Below are positions 37,756 to 47,203 of a stretch of DNA of 64,000 nt, piece by piece (the stretch's first letter is position 1; the number at the start of each line of letters is the position of its first letter). Both the position numbers and the translations under genes were made by a program. This stretch comes from Microvirga arvi (GTDB lineage Bacteria; Pseudomonadota; Alphaproteobacteria; Rhizobiales; Beijerinckiaceae). The notes below the pieces were generated by a model. It was not told where the DNA came from. It saw only the letters and a list, made by a program, of their open reading frames with translations, and made no database searches. The DNA is taken from the NCBI RefSeq assembly GCF_016892765.1, contig NZ_JAFEMD010000014.1, positions 62,001 to 126,000 of the forward strand, in the 5' to 3' direction.

Positions 37756-38822
37756 CGGGCCGCCAATGCCTTTTCGGTCGCCTTGTCGAAATAGTACAGG
37801 CGGTCGACCGGTGCATGCAGGGTCAGATGCTCACCAACCTTGGGGATCAGTCGGCCCGGCGCCGAGCCGATGATGGTCTGCCCGTCATTCTCGATGTGAA
37901 CAAGTGTTTCGGACCCCAGGGTTTCAACGACGACCACGGCGCCCGAGAGAGTCAAGCCCGCTGCATCGCTTCCGGTCGGCATGAGATCCTGGGGACGAAC
38001 GCCGACGAGGACCTCAGGCGTCGTAGCCATGGTTGCCGTCGCCGGCAGGGATCCGCCAGCCGACAGCTCAATCCGATTGTTCCGAACAGCGCCCGGGAGC
38101 AGGTTCATGGTCGGGCTGCCGATGAACCGCGCCGTGAACACATCGACCGGGCTCTCGTACAGCTCGAGCGGGGAGCCGACCTGCAGGATTCTGCCTTCCC
38201 TCATGACGACGATCCGGTCTGCCATGGTCATGGCTTCCACCTGATCGTGTGTCACGAAGACGGAGGTCGTGCCGAGCCTGTGATGAAGGCGTTTGATCTC
38301 GATGCGCATCTGGGTGCGGAGCTGCGCATCGAGATTGGAAAGCGGCTCGTCGAAAAGAAAGGCCGAAGGATCGCGGACCATAGCGCGACCGATAGCGACG
38401 CGCTGGCGCTGGCCGCCTGACAGGGCAGAGGGGCGGCGCTCCAGCAGATGAGTAAGCCCCAGTGTTTCGGCAACCTGCGCGACGCGCGCGCGCTTCTGGC
38501 TCTTCGAGAGCTTGGAGCGGTAGAGCCCGAAGGCGATGTTGTCGGCAACCGTCACATGCGGATAGATCGCGTAGTTCTGGAACACCATGGCAATGTTCCG
38601 CTCCTTGGGCTGGAGATCGTTCACCACGCGCCCATCGATGCGGATCTGGCCGCCGGTAATCTCTTCGAGACCCGCGATCATTCGGAGCGTTGTGGACTTG
38701 CCGCAACCGGAGGGGCCGACGAGCACCACGAATTCTCCGTCCTGGATCGCAAGATCGATTCCATGAACGACGGTGGTACGTCCATAGGCCTTGACCAAGC
38801 GATCGATTTCAATGGTCGCCAT
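37752..38822 (-). CDS. ABC sugar importer ATP-binding protein (UgpC/MalK type)
   Basis: A 356-residue ATPase with Walker A GPSGCGKST, signature LSGGQRQRVAIGRAM, Walker B AFLFDEPLSNLDAQL, switch His in VFVTHDQVEAMT and a C-terminal TOBE domain (LVGVRPQDLMPTG). Its start overlaps the lyase stop by one base (TGATG), and its end overlaps the kinase. It powers the two permeases encoded upstream. Confidence 0.94.
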   Translation of the reverse strand: MATIEIDRLVKAYGRTTVVHGIDLAIQDGEFVVLVGPSGCGKSTTLRMIAGLEEITGGQIRIDGRVVNDLQPKERNIAMVFQNYAIYPHVTVADNIAFGLYRSKLSKSQKRARVAQVAETLGLTHLLERRPSALSGGQRQRVAIGRAMVRDPSAFLFDEPLSNLDAQLRTQMRIEIKRLHHRLGTTSVFVTHDQVEAMTMADRIVVMREGRILQVGSPLELYESPVDVFTARFIGSPTMNLLPGAVRNNRIELSAGGSLPATATMATTPEVLVGVRPQDLMPTGSDAAGLTLSGAVVVVETLGSETLVHIENDGQTIIGSAPGRLIPKVGEHLTLHAPVDRLYYFDKATEKALAAR

Positions 38823-40330
38823 CAGCGAGCTCCGAGAAGGGCGGTGAAACGGGAGTGGAGATCTTCGGCCGATGCGGTCTCACGCAACTGGGCTGCCTTC
38901 ATCCGGCTTCTGATGCTTGAAATTTCCTCTCGGTAGCCAGAAAGGGCCTGGGCCAGCGCCTTGGGAGCCGGACCGCCGAAGCGGTCGCGGACTCGAACGA
39001 AGTTCTCAGGAGACACGATCTCGGCGAAGTTCTCTGGTCCGACAGAGCTGCCGCGGCCTGTGCAGTGCTTGAAGGCATTCTGGAACGCTTCGTAGCCGTC
39101 CGTCCCAATATCGCCGCCGATGCTCACGACGGATCGAGAGACTTCTGCGGCGATTTCGTGGGCCTCCCGGAAGGACAGCCCCTCCAGTCGCACCAGAGTG
39201 TCGGCCAGTTCGGTGACCGTGATGCAGCTGCGGCGAATGTTTTGCCGGACCCGGTCACCGTTGATATGCAGAGCCGGAACAAGCGCTGCCAGGAGATCGA
39301 GAACACGCCCGCCGCTTTCGAATGCACCATAGCCGAAGCCCTGGCTCTCGCCCTCGCTGTCGTTCATGTCCGTAAAGGGCGTATTGTGCATGATCGTGAT
39401 CATGGCCTGCGCCCGCCCAACCGTCTGCGATGCCAGATGGCGCATGTGCTCGATGGGAACGGGATTCCGCTTCTGCGGCATGATCGAGCTGATCTGCACG
39501 AAGGCGTTGGGCACATAGACCTGTCCGACCTCGAAGCTCGTCCAGAATTGCAGGTCCTGGATGAAGCGGCCGAGATGAAGGAAGACCAATTCAATCGCCG
39601 AGTAGGTGGACGTGATGTAGTCGATGGATGCGATGCAGCCGTAGGAATTCTGCAGCGGTCGGCTGAAACCGAGGAGGTGTGCCATCAGATCCCGGTCGAT
39701 GGGAAAGCCGCTGGTGGTGATGGCAGCGGCTCCCATGGGGCTGCGGTCGACGATGTCGCGCGCGGATTCCAGGCGGGCAATGTCGCGCAGCAATGTTTCC
39801 AGAACGGCGGAGAGATAATGGCCGAAGACGGTCGGTTGCGCCGGCTGTCCATGGGTGTAGGCGACGATAAGCGTCTTGCTTTCCCGCTCGGCTACGGAGG
39901 CCAGCGTTTGGGCCAGATGGGCCAGACGTTCGAGCAGGGGATCGATCCGATGCTTGAGGCCGAGCTTGAAGAGGGTATGGTCGATATCGTTGCGGGAACG
40001 CGCCGTATGAAGGCGGCCGGCAAGATCCGGCCCCAGGCGGGTGCGAAGCTGTTTCTCGATGAGAAAGAAAAAGTCCTCCACCTCTCCGGTGTAGGTCAGG
40101 CTGCCGACATCGACCTCGCGGTCGATCGCCTCAAGGGCTTCGGCGATGGGACGGGCCTGCTCTATGGTGAGAATGCCTGTTTGATAGAGCATTACGAGAT
40201 GAGCCCGGTCGATCAAGCGAAAGCCTTCGACATGATGATCCCTGGCCCCATCGAAGAGAGGGCGAAGCACGGTCTCCTTGTAGACTGGATCCGGAAAGAC
40301 GGAGGTGTCGTTGAAGGTGCCTGTAGTCAT
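38822..40330 (-). CDS. argininosuccinate lyase-like protein in a sugar importer operon
   Basis: A 502-residue member of the argininosuccinate lyase/fumarase superfamily. It has LHTARSRND (107-115), YTHGQPAQPT with catalytic His160, and the mobile-loop signature SSIMPQKRNP (281-290) with the catalytic Ser. ArgH has about 460 residues and usually GSS here; this protein has ISS and is longer. The superfamily eliminates fumarate across a C-N or C-O bond. Its place between a sugar-type permease and the ATPase, and not with arginine genes, argues for a catabolic lyase acting on an imported N-substituted aspartate, similar to EDDS or iminodisuccinate lyases. That is inference; an ArgH function is possible. 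The ATG at 40330 is 5 bp after the permease stop. Confidence 0.82.
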   Translation of the reverse strand: MTTGTFNDTSVFPDPVYKETVLRPLFDGARDHHVEGFRLIDRAHLVMLYQTGILTIEQARPIAEALEAIDREVDVGSLTYTGEVEDFFFLIEKQLRTRLGPDLAGRLHTARSRNDIDHTLFKLGLKHRIDPLLERLAHLAQTLASVAERESKTLIVAYTHGQPAQPTVFGHYLSAVLETLLRDIARLESARDIVDRSPMGAAAITTSGFPIDRDLMAHLLGFSRPLQNSYGCIASIDYITSTYSAIELVFLHLGRFIQDLQFWTSFEVGQVYVPNAFVQISSIMPQKRNPVPIEHMRHLASQTVGRAQAMITIMHNTPFTDMNDSEGESQGFGYGAFESGGRVLDLLAALVPALHINGDRVRQNIRRSCITVTELADTLVRLEGLSFREAHEIAAEVSRSVVSIGGDIGTDGYEAFQNAFKHCTGRGSSVGPENFAEIVSPENFVRVRDRFGGPAPKALAQALSGYREEISSIRSRMKAAQLRETASAEDLHSRFTALLGAR

Positions 40331-40335
40331 CGGCT

Positions 40336-41187
40336 TTAGCCTTTGAGTCCGGCGAGCATGACGCCCCGGACGATGTAGCGCTGGAGGAAGAGGAAGATGA
40401 TGAGAGTGGGAAGGGTCGCGATGCTGGCGCCCGTCATGATCTTCTCCCACTGTACCGACTGTTCCACTGCGAAGCTGGAGAGACCGACGGGCAAGGTGTA
40501 GAGTTCGGCGCTCGTGGTCACGATGAGCGGCCAGAAAAAAGCAGTCCAGTTCCCGAGGAAGGTGAAGATCGCAAGCGCGGACAGGGCAGGGGTCACCAGC
40601 GGCATGGCGATCTTCCACCAGATGGTGAACTCGTTGAGACCATCGATGCGTGCGGCCTCGAGAAAATCGTCCGGCACGCTCTCGAAGAACTGCTTCATCA
40701 GGAAGGTCCCGAACGCTGTCATCATGCCCGGGAACATGATGCCCCAGTAGCTGTCGATCCAACCGAACTGGCTTGCCATGAGATACCAGGGCAGAACCAG
40801 CATCTCGGTCGGGATCATCAGGGTGGACAGGATCGCGATGAAAACGATGTAACGGCCCCGGAATCGGAATTTCGCCAGCGTATAGCCCACCAGGCTGTCG
40901 AAGAACACATTCGAGAGGGTGACGATGATCGCCACGATCGTGGAGTTGATGAACCAGCGCGTGAAACGGCCGTCGCTCAGGATCTCGATATAGTTGTCGA
41001 GGGTTGGCGCAGCCGGGATGACGCGCAGGTCATAGACCTGGGAGGCATCCTTGAGTGAGGTGGAAAGCATGAAGAGCAGAGGCGTCACCATGATGACGCC
41101 GCCGATGAACAGCAAAGTCCAGGTGATGATCCTGCCCGGTCTGACCCGCGCCATCGGAAGAGCCTGAGAGGAGGCAGTGTCTTTCAT
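40336..41187 (-). CDS. ABC sugar importer permease (MalG type)
   Basis: A 283-residue permease with six helices and the EAA loop FFESVPDDFLEAARIDGLNEFTIWWKIAMPLVTPAL near residue 190. It ends GVMLAGLKG, typical of the MalG group. It shares one base with the partner permease and precedes the lyase gene by 5 bp. Confidence 0.93.
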   Translation of the reverse strand: MKDTASSQALPMARVRPGRIITWTLLFIGGVIMVTPLLFMLSTSLKDASQVYDLRVIPAAPTLDNYIEILSDGRFTRWFINSTIVAIIVTLSNVFFDSLVGYTLAKFRFRGRYIVFIAILSTLMIPTEMLVLPWYLMASQFGWIDSYWGIMFPGMMTAFGTFLMKQFFESVPDDFLEAARIDGLNEFTIWWKIAMPLVTPALSALAIFTFLGNWTAFFWPLIVTTSAELYTLPVGLSSFAVEQSVQWEKIMTGASIATLPTLIIFLFLQRYIVRGVMLAGLKG

Positions 41188-42113
41188 CAGCGGTCACTCA
41201 TGAGGCGCAGTTGGACGAGGGAGATCATGAGCAGGATCAGGAACAGGACAACGGTCTGAGCCGCGGCGTATCCCATTTCGTAGGAGCTGAAAGCGGTCTG
41301 GTAGATCATCAGAACGAGGGGCTTGGTGGCGTTCAGAGGTCCGCCGGGATCGTTCGTGTTGATATTGTAGACCTGGTCGAAGATGCGAAGGAATCCGATC
41401 GACGAAAACACAACGAGGAAGACGAGGGTTGGCTTGAGCAGCGGAAGCGTAATCTTCCGCAGGATCGCGCCTTCCGAAAGGCCGTCGATGCGGGCGGCTT
41501 CGTAGTAGGTGATCGGAATCGCCCGCAGGCCCGCGAGGAAGATGATGATCTGAAAGCCCAGGCCCGCCCAGATTGCCGGGGCCAGCACCGCCGGCAGCGC
41601 CTGAGAGGTCGAGCGGAGGAACGGCTGCTGGGGGATGCCGAAGCCGGAAAGCATGTCGTTGATCACGCCGATGGGGACCGGCTGGTAGAACCAGCGCCAG
41701 ACCCAGGCCATCGCCGCTGCTGTCGTGAGGAACGGAAGGAAATACAGCGCGCGGATGAACGAATGCATGAACCGCACCCGATCGAGATAATAGGCGACCA
41801 CGAACGAGATCAGCAGGCTGATCGGCGTGCCAAGGATCAGGTAAAGGAAGGTATTGCGAAATACCTGCCAGAACAGAGGGTCCGCCAGAAGTCTCTTGTA
41901 GTTCTGAAGCCCGACGAAGGCGGCGGGCTTCGTGATGGTCCAGTCCGTGACGGACAGGTAGAAGGCCTGGAAGGTCGGCCAGAACCGGATCACCACGTAG
42001 AAGAGGAGAGGAACCGCGAGGAAGCCCCACGCCCATATCAGCTGTTTCTGGCCAAGGCTCATCCTTGACCAGAGGCCGCCGGTCGCGGCCTCCCGATGTG
42101 CGGCAACGGACAT
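41187..42113 (-). CDS. ABC sugar importer permease (MalF type)
   Basis: A 308-residue permease with six helices and the EAA loop [35 protein letters not shown] near residue 220. It has a short cytosolic N-terminus. It lies 24 bp after the binding-protein stop, without the hairpin seen in the other importer operons here. Confidence 0.93.
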   Translation of the reverse strand: MSVAAHREAATGGLWSRMSLGQKQLIWAWGFLAVPLLFYVVIRFWPTFQAFYLSVTDWTITKPAAFVGLQNYKRLLADPLFWQVFRNTFLYLILGTPISLLISFVVAYYLDRVRFMHSFIRALYFLPFLTTAAAMAWVWRWFYQPVPIGVINDMLSGFGIPQQPFLRSTSQALPAVLAPAIWAGLGFQIIIFLAGLRAIPITYYEAARIDGLSEGAILRKITLPLLKPTLVFLVVFSSIGFLRIFDQVYNINTNDPGGPLNATKPLVLMIYQTAFSSYEMGYAAAQTVVLFLILLMISLVQLRLMSDR

Positions 42114-42137
42114 GAACCTGTTCCTCGCGGACTGGGC

Positions 42138-43391
42138 TTAGCGCTTCGCGCGGTCGATGATCGCCTGCTCGGCTTCAGCGGCCTTGGCAAGCGAGGTCTT
42201 CGGATCCTCGCCACCGATCAGAACGCGGTTTGCCATGTCGATCGCCACCTGCCGCTGGGCGGCCTCGTCCTTGAACAAGGTCGTATGCGAATACTCCAGA
42301 CCCTTGAGGAACGGACCGTAGATCGGGTTGGCGATGTTCTCCGGGGTCAGAGCTGCAGTGCGGCGCGCAGGCAGCTCGCCTACGACATCCATCCAGATCT
42401 TCATGGCCTCCGGTGAAGACACGTAGCTGAGGAACTTCTCGGCGGCTGCGAGCTTCTCGCCCTCCGCTTTCGTGGTGATCGCGTTGGCGAAATAGCTGGC
42501 ATAGTTGCTGCGCACGCCCTGGGCGTTGGCGGGGAGTTCGGTCACGCCCCATTCGAAGGCTTTGATCGTGCCGAAGGAGCCAAGGCGGAACGTGCCATCG
42601 ATGGTCATGGCGGCGAGGCCCGCGCGGAAGGCGGCCTGTCCGTCCTCCATGAAGCCGGCCTGGCCGACTTTGTGCTTCTTCTGGAGATCCGTATAGAACG
42701 TCAGCGCCTTCTGACCTGCCTCGTCGTTATAGGCAACTTTGGTGTCGTTCTCGGTATAGGGAACACCGCCGAACTGACGGATCAGGACTTCGCGCCACCA
42801 TTGGTGATCCTGCCCGCCCATGTCGAGGGTCATGCCGGCGGAAACGATATTGCCGCTGCCGTCGCGCTTGGTGGTCTTCTCGGCTGCGGCAACAAGCTCG
42901 TCGAGGGTCTTGGGCGGGTTATTGGGATCGAGGCCCGCGTCCTTGAAGGCCTTCTTGTTGTAAAAGAGCGCCAGCGAACGAACGGCGGTCGGCAGACCGT
43001 AATAGTCGTTCCCGCGCTTCATGGCACTCACGATCGGGAAGAAGTCGCGCTCGATGTCGGCGCTCGGAAATGCTTCCGCGCGCAACGGCCGGATCATCTT
43101 TCCCGAAATGAAATTGTCGGTCCAGCCGTAGAAGAGCTGCACCACGTCCGGCCCTTGTCCGGCGAGAATCGCGGCGGCGACTTTCGTCTGGTAATCGGCA
43201 TAGGGGAAGGTCGTTTGCTTGACCTTGATGTCCGGATTGGCCTCCTGGAACTTGGCGATCAGCTGGGTCATCGCCTTCACCCGGGTGTCAAAGACGTATT
43301 GCCAGTATTCGATTTCGACCGCCTTGGCTCCGGAACAGGCTAAAGTGGCGAAGCCCAGGGCGACGCTCGCAAGCATGTGACGATAACGCAT
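42138..43391 (-). CDS. ABC sugar importer substrate-binding protein
   Basis: A 417-residue type-1 sugar binding protein. The signal peptide MRYRHMLASVALGFATLACSGAKA precedes VEIEYWQYVFDTRVKAMTQLIAKFQ. Typical blocks are GQGPDVVQLFYGWTDNFIS, YYGLPTAVRSLALFYNKKAFKDAGLD and FRAGLAAMTIDGTFRL. A Cys in LACSGA could mark a lipoprotein, but the box is not ideal. The ATG at 43391 lies a few bases after GGAGAG; longer starts (43403, 43475) are less supported. It is the first gene of the operon, divergent from the ROK regulator. The ligand is unknown. Confidence 0.91.
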   Translation of the reverse strand: MRYRHMLASVALGFATLACSGAKAVEIEYWQYVFDTRVKAMTQLIAKFQEANPDIKVKQTTFPYADYQTKVAAAILAGQGPDVVQLFYGWTDNFISGKMIRPLRAEAFPSADIERDFFPIVSAMKRGNDYYGLPTAVRSLALFYNKKAFKDAGLDPNNPPKTLDELVAAAEKTTKRDGSGNIVSAGMTLDMGGQDHQWWREVLIRQFGGVPYTENDTKVAYNDEAGQKALTFYTDLQKKHKVGQAGFMEDGQAAFRAGLAAMTIDGTFRLGSFGTIKAFEWGVTELPANAQGVRSNYASYFANAITTKAEGEKLAAAEKFLSYVSSPEAMKIWMDVVGELPARRTAALTPENIANPIYGPFLKGLEYSHTTLFKDEAAQRQVAIDMANRVLIGGEDPKTSLAKAAEAEQAIIDRAKR

Positions 43392-43500
43392 ATCCCTCTC
43401 CATTATTGCTGGCGCCGAGCGCCCACGCTTCTCTGGTCGCGGCCTTCGGAGGACCGTTCCGAATGCAAGGCTCACTTAGACTTAAGGACCTGTCAATAAG

Positions 43501-43518
43501 ATAATTCACTTGAGTTAT
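43501..43518. promoter_or_regulatory. candidate operator in importer / ROK divergent region
   Basis: ATAATTCA, 2 nt, TGAGTTAT: an inverted repeat matching at 7 of 8 positions, in an AT-rich patch of the 167-bp divergent region. A perfect TTGACA box for the minus-strand operon lies next to it (43496-43491), though I see no good -10 at 17 bp. The position fits a ROK repressor site. Confidence 0.5.
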
Positions 43519-43558
43519 TCATTGACCCAAGCCATCGTTGTACGGTGGAGTGGTGGAG

Positions 43559-44812
43559 ATGCCGAGAAAATCCAAAGCTGCGGCGCGATCGACGATTGGA
43601 AGCAATCCTGAGCGGAACCGCTCTCATAACCGCCGCGTGGTGTTGGATGTCGTACGCCAGTTTGGACCAGTCGGGCGTATGGAAATCTCCCGGCATGCCC
43701 ATCTGAGCACCCAAGCGGTCTCTAATATTGTCGATGATCTCGTCTCGGACGGACTGCTCATCAAAACAGGGCGGCTGAGGGCAGGGCGCGGATTGCCGCC
43801 GATCCAGTTCGCGGTCAATCCAAATGGCGGCATGACAGCCGGAATCGAGATCGCCGCCGATCATGTATCCACCCTTCTCGTGGGGATGGATGGCCAAGTT
43901 CGTGCCCAGCGGACTCTATCGATTCAGCGGAACGATCCCAAAACTGTGCTTCCGGTTATCAAGGCCGAAATCGAGGCCGCGCAAGCGCAGATGAAGACTC
44001 CTGTGCCACAGCTTCTCGGAGTCGGCGTCGTGATGCCCGGTCCGTTCAACGTGGAAGGCATGACATCCGTCGGGCCGACGACGCTCTCCGGGTGGTTGGA
44101 TTTCGACGCGGCCACCGGCATCGGCCAAATGCTCGGCTCGCCCATCACCCTTGAGAATGACGCTACGGCAGCAGCTGTCGGCGAGCGCCTTCACGGCGCA
44201 GCGAAGGATTTGAAGAATTTCTGTCTCATCTATTTTGGGCAGGGACTTGGTCTCGGCATCATGATCGACGGCCACCCTTATCGTGGGGCCAACGGCAACG
44301 CAGGCGAGATTGGACACGTGCTGGTGGAGAAGGGAGGGCGCCTCTGCTCCTGCGGACAGCACGGTTGCCTTGAAGCCTACGCGTCGATCCAGGCCCTGAC
44401 CGAGAGACTGGCTGGTGCCGGGATCAACAACGTCGACTATTCGCGTTTGGAGCGACTCCACAGCGAAAAACATCCCGTCATTCAGGCATGGATCGAGGAG
44501 GCTGGTGGTTATCTCGCGCCGCAGATTGCCATGCTCGAAAACTTGTTCGATCCCGAGGCCATCGTGATCGGCGGCGCTCTTCCACCGGGACTCCTGGAAG
44601 ATCTCACCCAAGCCATGCAGCCGCTGCCCTTGTCGGTTGCGCGTCGTAGGAACCGGAGCGAAGCGCGCCTGCTTCATGGTCGGACGGGGCGGCTTACGGC
44701 AGCTCTCGGCGCCGCCGCCTTGCCGCTCCTGGAAACGATGACCCCCCGGCTTGATACGGCCCATGCAGCCCGAAGTGAACCACCGAAAGAGGAGATCTCT
44801 CTTGCTGGATGA
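43559..44812 (+). CDS. ROK family transcriptional regulator
   Basis: A 417-residue regulator of the NagC/XylR type. The N-terminal helix-turn-helix is at about residues 15-75 (NRRVVLDVVRQFGPVGRMEISRHAHLSTQAVSNIVDDL). The ROK domain has GIEIAADHVSTLLVGMDG, EIGHVLVEKGGRLCSCGQHGCLEAYAS with the zinc-binding Cys/His set, and the family IVIGGALPP. It would sense a sugar and control the divergent ABC-lyase-kinase operon and probably the downstream deacetylase. The ATG at 43559 is about 9 nt after GGTGGAG; TTG/GTG codons further upstream are alternatives. Confidence 0.9.
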   Translation: MPRKSKAAARSTIGSNPERNRSHNRRVVLDVVRQFGPVGRMEISRHAHLSTQAVSNIVDDLVSDGLLIKTGRLRAGRGLPPIQFAVNPNGGMTAGIEIAADHVSTLLVGMDGQVRAQRTLSIQRNDPKTVLPVIKAEIEAAQAQMKTPVPQLLGVGVVMPGPFNVEGMTSVGPTTLSGWLDFDAATGIGQMLGSPITLENDATAAAVGERLHGAAKDLKNFCLIYFGQGLGLGIMIDGHPYRGANGNAGEIGHVLVEKGGRLCSCGQHGCLEAYASIQALTERLAGAGINNVDYSRLERLHSEKHPVIQAWIEEAGGYLAPQIAMLENLFDPEAIVIGGALPPGLLEDLTQAMQPLPLSVARRRNRSEARLLHGRTGRLTAALGAAALPLLETMTPRLDTAHAARSEPPKEEISLAG

Positions 44813-47198
44813 CCGCAGCCGTCTCGCCCGCGCCGTTCATCAGCCGGCACTGGTCCGCCTGCATCGGGCATTGAGCCGGTTGCCGTCCGTGCTCACCGTC
44901 ATGAACACGGGTGCGCACCCGGACGACGAGATCAACGGCATGCTGGCGGCCTTGCGCTTCGCCTTCGGCATGCGCACCGTGGTCGCCTGCTCCACCCGAG
45001 GAGAGGGCGGCCAGAATGCCCTCGGCCCGGAGCGGGGAGGCGCCCTCGGCGTGCTCAGGACCGCCGAGATGGAGGAAGCCGCGCGCCGCATGGATGCCGA
45101 CGTGGCATGGCTTGGTCACGGCCCGGACGATCCAGTGCACGATTTCGGCTTCTCCAAGAACGGCGACGATACCCTCCGGCGATGGGGCGAGGAGCGCATC
45201 GTCGAGCGTCTCGTCCGAGCCTATCGGCAGTATCGACCGGACATTGTGATTCCCACATTTTTGGACGTGCCCGGCCAGCACGGACACCATCGTGCCATGA
45301 CGCGAGCCGCCGAGAAGGCCCTCATTCTGGCCGCCGAGCCTTCTGCCTTTCCGGAGCATGCAGAACTGGGGCTTCAGCCGTGGCAGGTGTCCAAGTTCTA
45401 TCTGCCGTCCTGGTCGGGGGCGGGCTATGCCTACGATGACGAGGTACCGCCGCCGAACACCACTCTTCGCATCCAGGTTGATGGCGGTGATGAGGTCACC
45501 GGTTTGGCGTACCGGCAGCTCGGTGAGTGGTCGCGCGCGGCGCACGCATCGCAGGGGATGGGGGTCTGGCGGGACAATCCGGTCGATCAATGGAGCCTTC
45601 ACCTGAAGTGTCAGGCCGAGGGCGCCTCAATCACGGAAAGCGACATCCGCGATCATCTCCCTGCAACCCTTGCGGATCTCGCGGTCACACCCGGCCTGAC
45701 CGATGCTGCCGCAGCCGCCTTGCGGGAGGCCCAGACGGGTCTCGATGCTGCCATAGCAGCCTTCCCGGACCGCAGGGGGATCAGCGAGGTGCTCACCCGA
45801 GCGGCACGGCTGATTGAAGAAACACGGGCGGGTGCGGATCGGAATGCCGTCGATCAGATTGGTCATCGTCTCGACCGCAAGCTGCGGGAGATCGATGCCG
45901 CTCTTTTCGAAGCCCAGGCGAACGCTGCCCAGGCGATCTTCACGGGCTCAAGCCATCCAGATTCACGAATCGCCTTGGACGTCCACATCGATGCTCCCGG
46001 CCTCGCGAATCTCGCCGTCACTCCACGGCTTCCAGATGGGATCGAAGCCAAGGAAGTCTCCCGCGAACCGGGACACATTCAATATACAATAGAGATACCT
46101 TCTGCGGCGTCCCTCACGGGCAATTACCCCGTAGCCTTCGACCCTCTCGGTGGCAACGGTCAGGCCGGCATTCAAATCTCCGGCGAGGTTGGCGGGCGGA
46201 CGATCCGGGTTGATCTCGATCCCGAGGAGCCTCTGAAGATTGGCCCGTTGCAGTCGCTGCTCCTTGATCCCGCCATGGCGATCATCAGGACGACTGAGCA
46301 AGCGCCGACTATCCGTGTTCACGCGGTCGGGGCCAATCCGACGGATTGGCAGGCTCCGGACGGATGGAGCGTCCGGCGGCAGCATGGGGATTGGATCATC
46401 GACCCGCCCCGAGAGGTGAATGCCGGAGTTTCCAGGTTCATTCCCATCGTGGACGGCAGATCGGCTAGCACCGTCCAAGCCATCGCCTATCCGCATATCC
46501 GGCCCACTTCGTTCACCGCGCCAGCGGAGTTCAAGGTTCTTGCCCTCGACATCACTCTTCCGGTGGGTGCCCGCATCGGCTATGTCGGAGGCGGAAGTGA
46601 TAATGTCGGTCTCCACATGCGCAGCCTCGGTCTCGACGTGACGGATCTCGGAGAGGCAGAGCTGAAGGCCGGATCTCTGTCAGAATACACCACCATCGTC
46701 ATCGGCATCTTTGCATTCGGACTGAGACGTGATCTCAAGGCTGCGACGAAGCGGTTACATCGGTTCGTGGAGGAGGGTGGTCACCTGGTGACGCTCTATC
46801 ACCGACCGACCGATCTCTGGGATCCCGATCATACCCCGCCACGGCGCCTGGCGATTGGTTCACCCTCGCTCCGGTGGCGTGTGACCGATCCTTCGGCTCC
46901 CATAACGGTTCTGCAGCCCGAAAGCCCGCTGTTGAACTATCCCAACCGAATTGGAGCGGCAGATTGGCAGGGCTGGGACAAGGAGCGGGGGCTTTATTTC
47001 GCCTCGGACTACGATCCAAGCTATGAGGAGTTGCTGTCACTGAGTGATCAGGGGGAGAGCCCTCTCAAGGGATCCCTGGTCTCGGCCCGGATCGGTCTCG
47101 GACGCCACACCCATATGGCTCTCGTACTGCATCACCAGATGGATAAGCTCGTCTCAGGCGCTTTCCGGCTTCTGGCGAACCTGGTGCAGCCGGCCTGA
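44802..47198 (+). CDS. PIG-L family deacetylase with long C-terminal region
   Basis: About 798 residues. Residues about 30-240 form a PIG-L/LmbE zinc deacetylase: AHPDDE (about 38-43) and the later HGHHRAMTRAA supply zinc ligands and the catalytic Asp. PIG-L enzymes remove acetyl from N-acetylglucosaminyl compounds. Residues about 300-600 look like beta-sandwich and linker, and about 590-798 like a glutamine-amidotransferase-type Rossmann fold (IGYVGGGSDNVG, YTTIVIGIFAFGLR, GGHLVTLYHRP). No signal peptide is seen. I prefer a TTG start at 44802 because AGAGGAG precedes it; ATGs at 44763 and 44751, both inside the ROK gene, are alternatives. Position after ROK suggests the substrate comes through the divergent importer. 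Confidence 0.83.
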   Translation: MLDDRSRLARAVHQPALVRLHRALSRLPSVLTVMNTGAHPDDEINGMLAALRFAFGMRTVVACSTRGEGGQNALGPERGGALGVLRTAEMEEAARRMDADVAWLGHGPDDPVHDFGFSKNGDDTLRRWGEERIVERLVRAYRQYRPDIVIPTFLDVPGQHGHHRAMTRAAEKALILAAEPSAFPEHAELGLQPWQVSKFYLPSWSGAGYAYDDEVPPPNTTLRIQVDGGDEVTGLAYRQLGEWSRAAHASQGMGVWRDNPVDQWSLHLKCQAEGASITESDIRDHLPATLADLAVTPGLTDAAAAALREAQTGLDAAIAAFPDRRGISEVLTRAARLIEETRAGADRNAVDQIGHRLDRKLREIDAALFEAQANAAQAIFTGSSHPDSRIALDVHIDAPGLANLAVTPRLPDGIEAKEVSREPGHIQYTIEIPSAASLTGNYPVAFDPLGGNGQAGIQISGEVGGRTIRVDLDPEEPLKIGPLQSLLLDPAMAIIRTTEQAPTIRVHAVGANPTDWQAPDGWSVRRQHGDWIIDPPREVNAGVSRFIPIVDGRSASTVQAIAYPHIRPTSFTAPAEFKVLALDITLPVGARIGYVGGGSDNVGLHMRSLGLDVTDLGEAELKAGSLSEYTTIVIGIFAFGLRRDLKAATKRLHRFVEEGGHLVTLYHRPTDLWDPDHTPPRRLAIGSPSLRWRVTDPSAPITVLQPESPLLNYPNRIGAADWQGWDKERGLYFASDYDPSYEELLSLSDQGESPLKGSLVSARIGLGRHTHMALVLHHQMDKLVSGAFRLLANLVQPA

Positions 47199-47203
47199 AG
47201 GAT

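Noticed and set aside
38822-40762. Lyase with a 140-residue N-terminal extension
   Set aside because: The extension is an out-of-frame reading of the upstream permease; the ATG at 40330 starts right after the permease stop and gives the family N-terminus.
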